DNA of 10,822 nucleotides. Source: Thermoplasmata archaeon (lineage in GTDB: Archaea; Thermoplasmatota; Thermoplasmata; Lutacidiplasmatales; UBA184). The DNA lies in contig JASHQN010000013.1 in NCBI GenBank assembly GCA_030039135.1, positions 1-10,822 of the forward strand, given 5' to 3'. The first letter of the stretch is position 1. Every line of letters starts with the position of its first letter. Shown here piece by piece: positions 1 to 6,962 of this stretch. A model generated the notes under the pieces. The model saw only the letters and a list, made by a program, of their open reading frames with translations, was not told where the DNA came from and ran no database searches. Both the position numbers and the translations under genes were made by a program.

Positions 1-1
1 C

Positions 2-757
2 CTACGGCACATCGACCCCCGGGACCTGCTCGTCTTCATGGGACTGACGAACGTGAAGACGTTCCTCGCGCCCCTGAAGGAGATCATCGAGGGCGTCGCC
101 GCGACGGCCCCGGATTTCACGGTCCACGACCTCGTCCGAGCGGCCGAGGGCGGCGAGGGCGCCATCGCCGAGACGCTGCACGAGCGGCTCGAGTACCTCG
201 AACAGACGAAGCTTCTCGGGCCCGTGGGGACGAGCCTCAACGACCTCGTGAAGAAGGGGGAGGCGACGTTGATCAACCTGCGCGGGGTCGCGCCCGACGT
301 CCAGGAGCTCGTCGTCGCCCGGATTGCGCTCACGCTCTTCGAGAACCGAAAGAAGGAGAAGATCCCCCCGCTCTTCCTCGTGATCGAGGAGGCGCACAAC
401 TTCGCCCCGCAGCAGGGGACCGTAACCTGCTCGCGGATCCTGAAGAACATCGCCAGCGAAGGCCGCAAGTTCGGCCTCGGGCTGTGCGTCGTCACCCAGC
501 GGGCGGCTCGCATCGACAAGAGCGTGCTCTCCCAGTGCAACACGCAGCTGATCCTTCAGGTGACGAACCCGCTCGATCTCAAGGCGATCGCGCAGTCGAT
601 CGAAGGGCTTACCTCGGGCATGACGGAGATGATCCAGTCGCTGCCCGTGGGAACGGCGCTCATCACGGGCGGCGGATACCATACGCCGCTGTTCTGCGAG
701 GTCCGGCCCCGGGCGACGCGCCACGGCGGCGAGAGCGTCCAGATCATCGCGGCGTGA
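2..757 (+). CDS. herA: HerA-family DNA-translocating ATPase, C-terminal part (5' end outside window)
   Basis: Known role of the family: a hexameric bipolar DNA translocase/helicase that works with the nuclease NurA and Mre11-Rad50 in archaeal DNA end resection. The frame is open to the left edge and reads L-R-H-I-D-P before an internal Met at 38, so the true start lies upstream and about 251 residues are visible. A Walker B motif (LFLVIEEAH, acidic pair encoded at 386-391) is followed by an ASEGRKFG segment and then VVTQRAARIDKSVLSQCNT, the HerA/FtsK-like sensor and arginine-finger region, and by TNPLDLKAI. The C-terminal 'lid' (GTALITGGGYHTPLFCEVRPR) is typical of HerA. Walker A and the N-terminal HAS barrel are off-window. 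The gene converges with the aminopeptidase gene, leaving 18 bases between the stop codons. No nurA, mre11 or rad50 is visible; they would be expected upstream if the usual cluster is kept. Other FtsK/HerA-fold ATPases such as VirB4-like proteins are less likely. Confidence 0.9.
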   Translation, partial: LRHIDPRDLLVFMGLTNVKTFLAPLKEIIEGVAATAPDFTVHDLVRAAEGGEGAIAETLHERLEYLEQTKLLGPVGTSLNDLVKKGEATLINLRGVAPDVQELVVARIALTLFENRKKEKIPPLFLVIEEAHNFAPQQGTVTCSRILKNIASEGRKFGLGLCVVTQRAARIDKSVLSQCNTQLILQVTNPLDLKAIAQSIEGLTSGMTEMIQSLPVGTALITGGGYHTPLFCEVRPRATRHGGESVQIIAA

Positions 758-758
758 T

Positions 759-773
759 CCGGGCGGCGCCCGG
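759..773. terminator. GC hairpin between convergent herA and aminopeptidase genes
   Basis: A perfect 6-bp inverted repeat (CCGGGC / GCCCGG) with a 3-base loop fills most of the 18 bases between the two convergent stop codons. It would form on either transcript. No T-run follows on either side, and archaeal termination usually depends on U-tracts, so it may be an mRNA 3'-end structure rather than a true terminator. The repeat is seen directly; the function is inferred. Confidence 0.4.
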
Positions 774-775
774 CG

Positions 776-2305
776 CTACGCCTTCGGCGATTGGAGCAGG
801 TAGCGGCTCACGAGCCGCACTCCGAAAGCGGTCGCACCGTGGCTCATGTAGGGCGGCTGGTACTTCCGCGTCTGTTCGTTCGTGTAGGCCGGCCCGGCGA
901 TGTCGAGGTGGGCCCACGGCGTGCTCCCCACGAAGTTCTCGAGGAACGCGGACGCGGTGAGCATCCCGGCGGTCGGAATCTCGATCGAGTTCCGAACGTC
1001 CGCGACCTCGCTCTTCACCAGGGTCCGGTGGTAGTCGGTGAGCGGCATCCTCCACAGCGGCTCGCCCGCCTCCCGGGCGGCCGCGAGCAGCCCGCTCGCG
1101 AGGCGATCGTCGGTCGAGACGAGCCCGGCCATATCGTCCCCGAGCGCGGTGACCTGGGCGCTCGTCAGGGTCGCGAGATCGATGACCTCGTCCGGGTGGT
1201 GCTCGGCGACCACGTAGCCGAGGGCGTCGGACAGGACGACCCGCCCTTCGGCGTCGGTGTTCAGGACCTCGATGGTCTTGCCGTTGTACGTGCGCACCAC
1301 ATCGCCCGGCCGATAGGACGTCCCACTCGGGACGTTCTCGGCACACGCCATGACGCCGACCACGCGCGGGGGAACCTTGAGCAGCGCCGCCGCACGGAGG
1401 ATACCGAGGACCGCGACGGCCCCGGACTTGTCGAACTTCATCTCGGACATGTGGAGGGCCGGTTTGATGGAGATGCCCCCCGAGTCGAACGTGATCCCTT
1501 TGCCCACGACGGCGACCGTCCGGCCCCGACGCGAGCCGCCCGGATATTCGAGCACGATCATGCGGGGAGGGTGAGCGCTCGAACCGCCGCCCACCGCGAG
1601 GATCCCCCCGCAGTGCATCTCGCGGAGCTTCCCCTCGTCGAAGACCGTGACCTTGATCCCGAGCTCCTTACCGAGCTGCCGGGCCTCCTCGGCGAGCCGC
1701 TCGGGGGAAGCGGTGTCGGCCGGGAGGTTCGCGATGTCGCGCGTCCAGACGACGGTCTCCGCGACCGTGACCTCTTCGTCCAGGGCCTCCCGCAACCCCG
1801 TCTCGTCCCGGAGAAGCTCGTCACCGAGCGCGAGCGCGATCTCCTCCACCGCGCCGTCGGTGGTCGACCGATACCGGAGGAACTCGTAACCCCCGAGGTA
1901 CGCGCCGTCGACGACGGCACGGAGGGCCGACTCGGAGGTCACGCCCTCCTGAACGAACGCGGGAAGGCGGAACGAAGCGGTCCGCGCCCCCCGGCCCTTG
2001 AGCGTGCGCACCGCGTCGGCAGCTGCCCGCCGGATCACCTCCGCGTCGAACCCGCTCCGGGCCCCCAGTCCGAGCACCACGAGGCGTCGCCGACCGTCCG
2101 GCAGGTGGAGCACGGTGACCTCGCGGCGGCGGCCGCGGATCTCCCGTCGGTCCCACGCGGCCTTCAGCAGGCCCTTGGCGACCGCGTCCTCCTTCGCGAG
2201 CGACTTCGGGAAGGAGGTCTCCTTCTCGCCCCGTTCGAATACGCCGGTGACCACGGCGTCCGAGCCGGCGGACGTCGCTTCGCGACGCTCGAGCGATGCC
2301 TTCAC
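776..2305 (-). CDS. pepA: M17 family leucyl aminopeptidase (cytosol aminopeptidase)
   Basis: A dinuclear-metal exopeptidase of 509 residues that removes N-terminal amino acids from peptides, presumably in the cytoplasm as there is no signal peptide. The variable N-terminal domain covers residues 1 to about 180 and the catalytic domain about 190-509. All family metal and catalytic residues are visible: K269 and D274 in GKGITFDSGG, K281 in SIKP, D292 in MKFDKSGA, and D351/E353/R355 in the signature NTDAEGR. These positions and the length are close to those of E. coli PepA. The start is GTG at 2305: there is no in-frame ATG or GTG between it and the upstream TAG at 2326-2324, which is the sepF stop in the same frame. 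No strong Shine-Dalgarno is seen. The 18-base gap after sepF suggests co-transcription. Some M17 proteins also bind DNA, but nothing here tests that. Confidence 0.95.
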   Translation of the reverse strand: MKASLERREATSAGSDAVVTGVFERGEKETSFPKSLAKEDAVAKGLLKAAWDRREIRGRRREVTVLHLPDGRRRLVVLGLGARSGFDAEVIRRAAADAVRTLKGRGARTASFRLPAFVQEGVTSESALRAVVDGAYLGGYEFLRYRSTTDGAVEEIALALGDELLRDETGLREALDEEVTVAETVVWTRDIANLPADTASPERLAEEARQLGKELGIKVTVFDEGKLREMHCGGILAVGGGSSAHPPRMIVLEYPGGSRRGRTVAVVGKGITFDSGGISIKPALHMSEMKFDKSGAVAVLGILRAAALLKVPPRVVGVMACAENVPSGTSYRPGDVVRTYNGKTIEVLNTDAEGRVVLSDALGYVVAEHHPDEVIDLATLTSAQVTALGDDMAGLVSTDDRLASGLLAAAREAGEPLWRMPLTDYHRTLVKSEVADVRNSIEIPTAGMLTASAFLENFVGSTPWAHLDIAGPAYTNEQTRKYQPPYMSHGATAFGVRLVSRYLLQSPKA

Positions 2306-2323
2306 CGCGCGCCCGATGGGGCC

Positions 2324-2701
2324 CTAGAAGGACGGTCGGATCTTCTGACGGTCAATCCGGATCCCGGCCGGAGTGATCGCGAGCAGGTTCTTGGCGATTC
2401 CCGCGACGTCTCCCCCCGTGTCCTTCGCGACGTTCTTGAGATCGATGCTCATGCGGCGCACCGCGACCTGGTCGTTCGCGATCGACGTGTAGTCGAGCAG
2501 CACGATGTCGCCTTGGTAGGCGAGCTTCGTGATTCCGTGGAGGTCCTCGAACCGTAGGATCTCCGCGGTTCGGACCGTTCCCCGGTTGCCCGCCAACGCG
2601 CCCGCCTCGTCCTCGAACGACATCGATCCGAGGTCGAGGAACGTTCCTTCTTCCAGCGTGTCGGACCCGTGATGGCGGCGGAGAATTCCACTCTTCGTCA
2701 T
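2324..2701 (-). CDS. sepF: Archaeal SepF-like cell division protein
   Basis: A 125-residue protein matching the SepF (formerly DUF552) fold. Residues 44-75 (VRTAEILRFEDL.. then GDIVLLDYTSI) form the first beta-alpha-beta, residues 80-98 (VAVRRMSIDLKNVAKDTGGD) the helix, and residues 97-121 (GDVAGI.. then LLAITPAGIRI) the final strands with the typical 'ITP.G..I' ending. In archaea SepF polymerises and tethers FtsZ to the membrane at the division site, normally through an N-terminal amphipathic helix; here the N-terminus (MTKSGILRRHHGSD) is only weakly amphipathic. The start is ATG at 2701: the frame stays open further upstream but has no ATG/GTG/TTG in the gap after treZ. GAGG lies 8 bases before it. 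The gene is 73 bases downstream of treZ and 18 bases upstream of the aminopeptidase. No ftsZ is in the window. The family call rests on pattern recognition of a short, divergent domain. Confidence 0.72.
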   Translation of the reverse strand: MTKSGILRRHHGSDTLEEGTFLDLGSMSFEDEAGALAGNRGTVRTAEILRFEDLHGITKLAYQGDIVLLDYTSIANDQVAVRRMSIDLKNVAKDTGGDVAGIAKNLLAITPAGIRIDRQKIRPSF

Positions 2702-2743
2702 GCGGCGCGCCTCAATTTCGAGAGCATCGAGGGGAGGTCGCTT

Positions 2744-2749
2744 CTTAAG
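2744..2749 (-). promoter_or_regulatory. Possible TATA-like element for sepF
   Basis: The 73-base treZ-sepF gap is the widest gap in the seven-gene run. It holds an AT-richer patch (2744-2760), including CTTAAG about 43 bases upstream of the sepF ATG. If used as a TATA box it would give a leader of roughly 15-20 bases. The match to an archaeal TATA box is weak and the call is tentative. Confidence 0.25.
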
Positions 2750-2774
2750 TCTATTGTTCCAAACGTGCGCGAGG

Positions 2775-4664
2775 TCACGACGTTGCCAGCGTTCGGGCCG
2801 CGCCGGCGTCGACGGACGCGGATACGTCGTCCCCGGCCCGTTCGACGAGGACGAACGAGCGGGGCCGCACCTCTCGAGAGCTCGGACCACCCTGAAGCGT
2901 CCAGACCCGGCGGCTCGATCCGGTTCCGGCGTCGGCCGTACGCTCGCCCGAATCGAGGCGTTCCGTCCATATCCCGGCCCAGCCGAGGTCCGGGAACCGT
3001 TGCGGCGCGTCGGCAAGGTTCGCAAGGAGCGCCGCCGAAGCGCGGCCCGCGTCGCGCCGGATCGCGATCCGGCGCGACGCCTCCCATCCGATCGCACGAA
3101 CCGACCCTGGGCGCGCGAGCGCCGGAAGTTCCCGACGGAGGCGGAGCAGTTCCCTCACGAGAGCCCGGTGTTCGGTCCCCTCGGGGGACCGGGCCGCCGA
3201 CCGGTCGAGGCGGCAGCGCTCCATCGTTCGGGGATCCGAAGGGTCCGGAGGCGGATCGGCAAACCCGTTCGACCGGAGCTGGCGGAGCCGATCCGTCGTG
3301 ACGCGTCGGGCGAACCCACGCGGCGGATCGGCGAAGAAGTAGAACGGGCGCTTTTCCCCGTACTCTTCGCCCATGAACAGCATCGGAACGTAGGGCGAGA
3401 AGAGGGTGAGGCCGAGCGCGACGCGAGCCAGGCGATCCCCCACGAGGGTGGTCAACCGTGCCCCATCGCCCCGGTTGCCGATCTGGTCGTGGTTCTGATC
3501 GAAGACGACGAAGCGATCGGGTCCTGCGCCGCGGGCCGGCGCCCCGTAGCGCCGATCCCGAACCACCGAGTACTGCCCTTCGTACAGGAACGGGCGCTCG
3601 AACGCTCTCGCGAGTCCTTCGAGTCCGTCATAATCCGCGTAGTACCCGAGCCGCTCGCCCGTCACGGCCGCGTGCAGCGCGTGATGGAAGTCGTCGGACC
3701 ATTGTGCGTCGAGCCCCCAGCCGCCCTCCGACGTCGGTTGCAGGATTCGCACGTCGTTGAGGTCGCTCTCCGCGATCAGCACCGGCGGGCGCCCTTCGGG
3801 CGCCGTCGCCGCGCGGCACTCGTCCGAGAACTCGGCCCAGAACGGCCGGGCGGAACGGTCGTGGATCTCGTGCACCGCGTCGAGGCGAAAGCCGTCGACG
3901 CCGTACTCCGAAAGCCATAGACGGGCGTTGTCGAAGAAGTACCGCCGCACCTCGTCGCTTCCCGATCCGTCGATGTTGGGCGTTGGCCCCCACGGCGTGA
4001 TCGCCCTTGGGTGGAAGTACGGACCGAACTTCTCGAGGAAGGCGGCCTGAGCGCTCCAATGGTTGTAGACGACGTCCAGCAGCACCGAGAGTCCGACGGC
4101 GTGCGCCTCAGCGACGAACTCGAGGAGTCCGGCCGGCCCTCCATAGGCCTGGCGGACGGCGAACTGGTGCACCGGACCGTACCCCCACCCCCGGCCCCCA
4201 CGTTCCTCTTCGACAGGCAGGAGCTCGACCGCGGTCACGCCGAGGTGGGCGAGCTCGGCCAGCTCCGGGAGCGCGCCGGCGAACGTTCCTTCGGGGGAGA
4301 ACGTTCCGATGTGCATCTCGTAGAGCACGGCTCGCCCGAGCTCGACGGGTCTCGGTGGCGCGCGCTGCGAGCGAGCCTGGGTGAGGTCGAGAAGGCAGGA
4401 GGGGCCCCGCACCCCCTCGGGCTGCCAGCGCGATGCGGGGTCGGGCAGGCGCGCCCCGTCGACGGTCAACCAGTATCGGTCGCCGGCCACCGCGGCCGGA
4501 TCGTGCCCTTCGAAGTACCCTCGCTCACCGCGAGCGAGCGGGAAGTGCCGTCGGACCGTGCCGACATAGTCGACCTTGACCCGCCGGGCACGCGGTGCCC
4601 AGACCCGGAAACGGAATCCGCCTCCCTCGGCTGGGACCGCGCCCACGCGAACCGCCAATTCCAT
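2775..4664 (-). CDS. treZ: Malto-oligosyltrehalose trehalohydrolase (GH13)
   Basis: TreZ cleaves the alpha-1,4 bond next to the trehalose end of maltooligosyltrehalose, releasing trehalose; this is the second step of the TreY/TreZ pathway. The protein has 629 residues, near the usual size. Residues 1 to about 105 form the N-terminal E-set/CBM48-like domain (FRFRVWAPRARRV; DPASRWQPEG). The GH13 barrel follows with ELLPVEE, DVVYNH (197-202), nucleophile D262 in GFRLD, acid/base E299 in LIAESDLND, and D393 in QNHDQIGN, then a C-terminal beta domain. AESDLND and AQW.DDFHH are TreZ hallmarks that separate it from branching enzymes and amylases. The start is ATG at 4664 with GAGGG 5 bases upstream (4670-4674). 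The gene lies 39 bases after the GH31 gene in the sugar operon. No signal peptide, so cytoplasmic. The usual partner treY is not adjacent, so hydrolysis of imported or stored maltooligosaccharides is also possible. Confidence 0.9.
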   Translation of the reverse strand: MELAVRVGAVPAEGGGFRFRVWAPRARRVKVDYVGTVRRHFPLARGERGYFEGHDPAAVAGDRYWLTVDGARLPDPASRWQPEGVRGPSCLLDLTQARSQRAPPRPVELGRAVLYEMHIGTFSPEGTFAGALPELAELAHLGVTAVELLPVEEERGGRGWGYGPVHQFAVRQAYGGPAGLLEFVAEAHAVGLSVLLDVVYNHWSAQAAFLEKFGPYFHPRAITPWGPTPNIDGSGSDEVRRYFFDNARLWLSEYGVDGFRLDAVHEIHDRSARPFWAEFSDECRAATAPEGRPPVLIAESDLNDVRILQPTSEGGWGLDAQWSDDFHHALHAAVTGERLGYYADYDGLEGLARAFERPFLYEGQYSVVRDRRYGAPARGAGPDRFVVFDQNHDQIGNRGDGARLTTLVGDRLARVALGLTLFSPYVPMLFMGEEYGEKRPFYFFADPPRGFARRVTTDRLRQLRSNGFADPPPDPSDPRTMERCRLDRSAARSPEGTEHRALVRELLRLRRELPALARPGSVRAIGWEASRRIAIRRDAGRASAALLANLADAPQRFPDLGWAGIWTERLDSGERTADAGTGSSRRVWTLQGGPSSREVRPRSFVLVERAGDDVSASVDAGAARTLATS

Positions 4665-4703
4665 CCCGACCCTCTTCCGCGCTCGCGTCGAGTCGGACTC
4701 CGC

Positions 4704-6950
4704 TCACGAGCCGCGCCGGACGACGGACCAGCGAAAGCCACCGTGGCTCCCACTCGCTCGGGAGAGGTCCGGTACCCGCAACCGCCCGTACCTCCCGAAA
4801 TCGATGGAGGCGGAGTGGGGCGAGCCGTAGACGAGGAGGGCGAGGTCGCGCAGCATGTCCGGGGCAACGTGGTCGTGGTCGTGGGCCGCGGTCGCGACCA
4901 CGGCGCCCTCGCGCACGAAGATCGGCACGCTCCCAAGCGGGACCGCCCGGTTGAGCTCGCGAGGTCCTTCGATGCGCCTCCCGGTCCAGAAGTCGTACCA
5001 TTCGCCACGAGGCAGCAGTACGGAGGTCCGAGATCCCGGGATCTGCGGTGCGACGAGAAGGTGTTCGCCGAGCAGGTACTCGTCCTCCCTCAAGGAGGCC
5101 GGATCCTCGGGGAAGTCCACCACGATCGGACGGACCAGGGGTCGCCCGAGACGGATGCCCTCGACGGATTGGGAGTAGAGGTACGGGATGAGCCGATACC
5201 GCAGGGCGGCGAACTTGCGGAACACCGAGAGCGCGCGGCGCCCGTAATGCCACGGTTCCCGCGGCGTCGTCCCGTGGAGCCGGGTATGCGAGAACAGCAT
5301 TCCCATCTGCATCCAGCGGACATACAGCTCGGGCGAAGGGCGTCCGGCGAACCCCCCCGAATCGAAGCTCATGAACGCCCCGCCCGACGCGGCGTAGCTG
5401 AGGGCCCCGCGCAGGGCCGCCGCCATGTCCCTCGGGTACGTCCGGGGGTCGCCGCCCCAATGTACCGGATACCGGTGGATGTCGAGTCCACCGGACCGGC
5501 CCCACACCATCGGCTCCCGGCCCACGGCCTTGAGCGCGCGGAAGACGGTCTCGTTGTACCACGTCGCGTACCGATTGTGAAGCTCGAGCGTCGCCGTACC
5601 TCCGTACCCGTCCTCGGGCACGGCTTCACCGAAGTCGGTCTTGAGCACGTCGACGCCCAGATCGAGGAGTTCTCGGACCTTGTTGGCGAACCACCGCCGT
5701 CCGCTCGTCTGAGAGAAGTCCACGGCTCCGAAGTCGACGCTCGGACCATCGAACTGTAGCCCCACCCGCCCGTCGGCGAGGCGAGTGAACAGGTTCCGTG
5801 AGCGGAGCTCTCGATACTCGGGGGTATGCGTGGGAACGTAGGGATTGATCCAGAGCGATAGGCGGAGGTCGCGCTGGTGCAGCTCCCGGATCATCCGCGC
5901 CGGATCGGGGAAACGACGCCGGTTCCAGCGGAAGGTGCAGCCGACGCCGAGGAACGGTAGCGCCATGGCATGTCGGGACGCCGCACCGGCGAGGCCCGCG
6001 AGCACGTCGCCCGGATCGCGGTCCGACGCCCGATCGACCGCTTCTCGCGCGAACCCCAGCCGCCGGCCGATCGCGTACAGCGCGTCCGGCAGCGGCTCGT
6101 CCAGCCACGGGGGATCGAGGTGGATCACGTCGCCCGGGAGCCTCAAGGCCCGGATCCTCCGCGCGACGCGGAGAAGCTCCTCCTGGTTGCGGTAGGCGCA
6201 CCGGCTGTACCAGACGCCGTACGACCACAGGGGCGGCACGGTGGGTGCGCCGCGCCGGTCCCAGAACCAGCGGAGGATCTCTCGCGGCACGCGCGAGAAG
6301 AACAGACGGATCGTCACCGGGCTCGTGGGGATCTCGATCTCGCCGAGCCCGAGGTACCGGTGACCGAAATCGAACCGCACCGGAGCCCAGGTTTCTGCGA
6401 GGAACGCGTACCCTCTCGTCGACCAGAAGAACGGGTAGGCCACGTACGCGCCGTCGTTCGGGAGCCCGAAGACGTCGCCGATGCTGGCGCGCAGCTCCCG
6501 TCCGATTCGGTTGAGCGGACCGAAGAACTCGCCCGCGCCGTAGACTCGTTCGTCCGCCGCGAACCGCAGGGGCCAGGTCACTCCCGCCCCGCGGGTGCCC
6601 CAAGGGAGGGGCCTCCCCAGCTTGCCCGGCGGGCGTTCGCTCGACGTCTCGAACACCGTTCGGCCCCCCTCGAGAACCGACAAGGACGGCCGGGACCCTC
6701 CCACCTTAACCTCGAAATCTCCGGCCCTCCAGGACAGCGTCGGCGAGGTACGCGGGACGGCGGGTTGCACCGGTCGGACCCGCCCTATCCGGATCGTGAC
6801 TTCGTGCGGTCGCTCCGAGCGCACGGTCAATCGGAGGGCGTGACGGGCCCCGCGAAGGCGGACCGTTCGAGATCCCCGGGACGTCGCGCGCGCGTCACGG
6901 AACGCATCCGGGGCGGACGGGTCGACCTGGACACGCGGACGGCGAGGCAT
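4704..6950 (-). CDS. GH31 glycoside hydrolase, alpha-xylosidase (YicI)-like
   Basis: A retaining exo-glycosidase of 748 residues that removes terminal alpha-linked xylose or glucose from oligosaccharides. An N-terminal beta-sandwich (about 1-235, including VYGAGEFFGPLNRIG) precedes the barrel. The nucleophile is D439 in LKTDFGE, the form typical of alpha-xylosidases and related transferases rather than the WNDMNE of alpha-glucosidases. The acid/base is D501 in YPVHWGGD. LWINPYVP, FDSGGF and SHTRLHG also match YicI-type enzymes, and C-terminal beta domains follow (YLLGEHLLVAPQI). Compared with my memory of YicI there are roughly 45-50 extra residues at about 284-335, between LDPPWL and CTFRWN. 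No signal peptide, so cytoplasmic. The start is ATG at 6950 with GGAG 4 bases upstream. It lies 12 bases after the transporter ATPase, suggesting action on imported sugar. The substrate is not provable here: alpha-xyloside is favoured over alpha-glucoside. Confidence 0.92.
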   Translation of the reverse strand: MPRRPRVQVDPSAPDAFRDARATSRGSRTVRLRGARHALRLTVRSERPHEVTIRIGRVRPVQPAVPRTSPTLSWRAGDFEVKVGGSRPSLSVLEGGRTVFETSSERPPGKLGRPLPWGTRGAGVTWPLRFAADERVYGAGEFFGPLNRIGRELRASIGDVFGLPNDGAYVAYPFFWSTRGYAFLAETWAPVRFDFGHRYLGLGEIEIPTSPVTIRLFFSRVPREILRWFWDRRGAPTVPPLWSYGVWYSRCAYRNQEELLRVARRIRALRLPGDVIHLDPPWLDEPLPDALYAIGRRLGFAREAVDRASDRDPGDVLAGLAGAASRHAMALPFLGVGCTFRWNRRRFPDPARMIRELHQRDLRLSLWINPYVPTHTPEYRELRSRNLFTRLADGRVGLQFDGPSVDFGAVDFSQTSGRRWFANKVRELLDLGVDVLKTDFGEAVPEDGYGGTATLELHNRYATWYNETVFRALKAVGREPMVWGRSGGLDIHRYPVHWGGDPRTYPRDMAAALRGALSYAASGGAFMSFDSGGFAGRPSPELYVRWMQMGMLFSHTRLHGTTPREPWHYGRRALSVFRKFAALRYRLIPYLYSQSVEGIRLGRPLVRPIVVDFPEDPASLREDEYLLGEHLLVAPQIPGSRTSVLLPRGEWYDFWTGRRIEGPRELNRAVPLGSVPIFVREGAVVATAAHDHDHVAPDMLRDLALLVYGSPHSASIDFGRYGRLRVPDLSRASGSHGGFRWSVVRRGS

Positions 6951-6962
6951 CGTGCTCCGCGA

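Noticed and set aside
791..2557. Long + strand open frame (588 codons) opposite the aminopeptidase and sepF genes
   Set aside because: It is antisense to a gene with a complete catalytic motif set. Its translation is Arg/Asp/Pro-rich without any recognisable domain, as expected for shadow frames in GC-rich DNA.
2702..3097. N-terminal extension of the sepF reading frame into treZ
   Set aside because: The frame is open but would overlap treZ by over 300 bases, and the extension is Arg/Pro-rich shadow sequence. The ATG at 2701 has GAGG 8 bases upstream and gives a normal SepF length.
4011..5759. Long + strand open frame (582 codons) opposite treZ and the GH31 gene
   Set aside because: It spans two well-supported genes on the other strand, and its low-complexity charged translation shows no domain.
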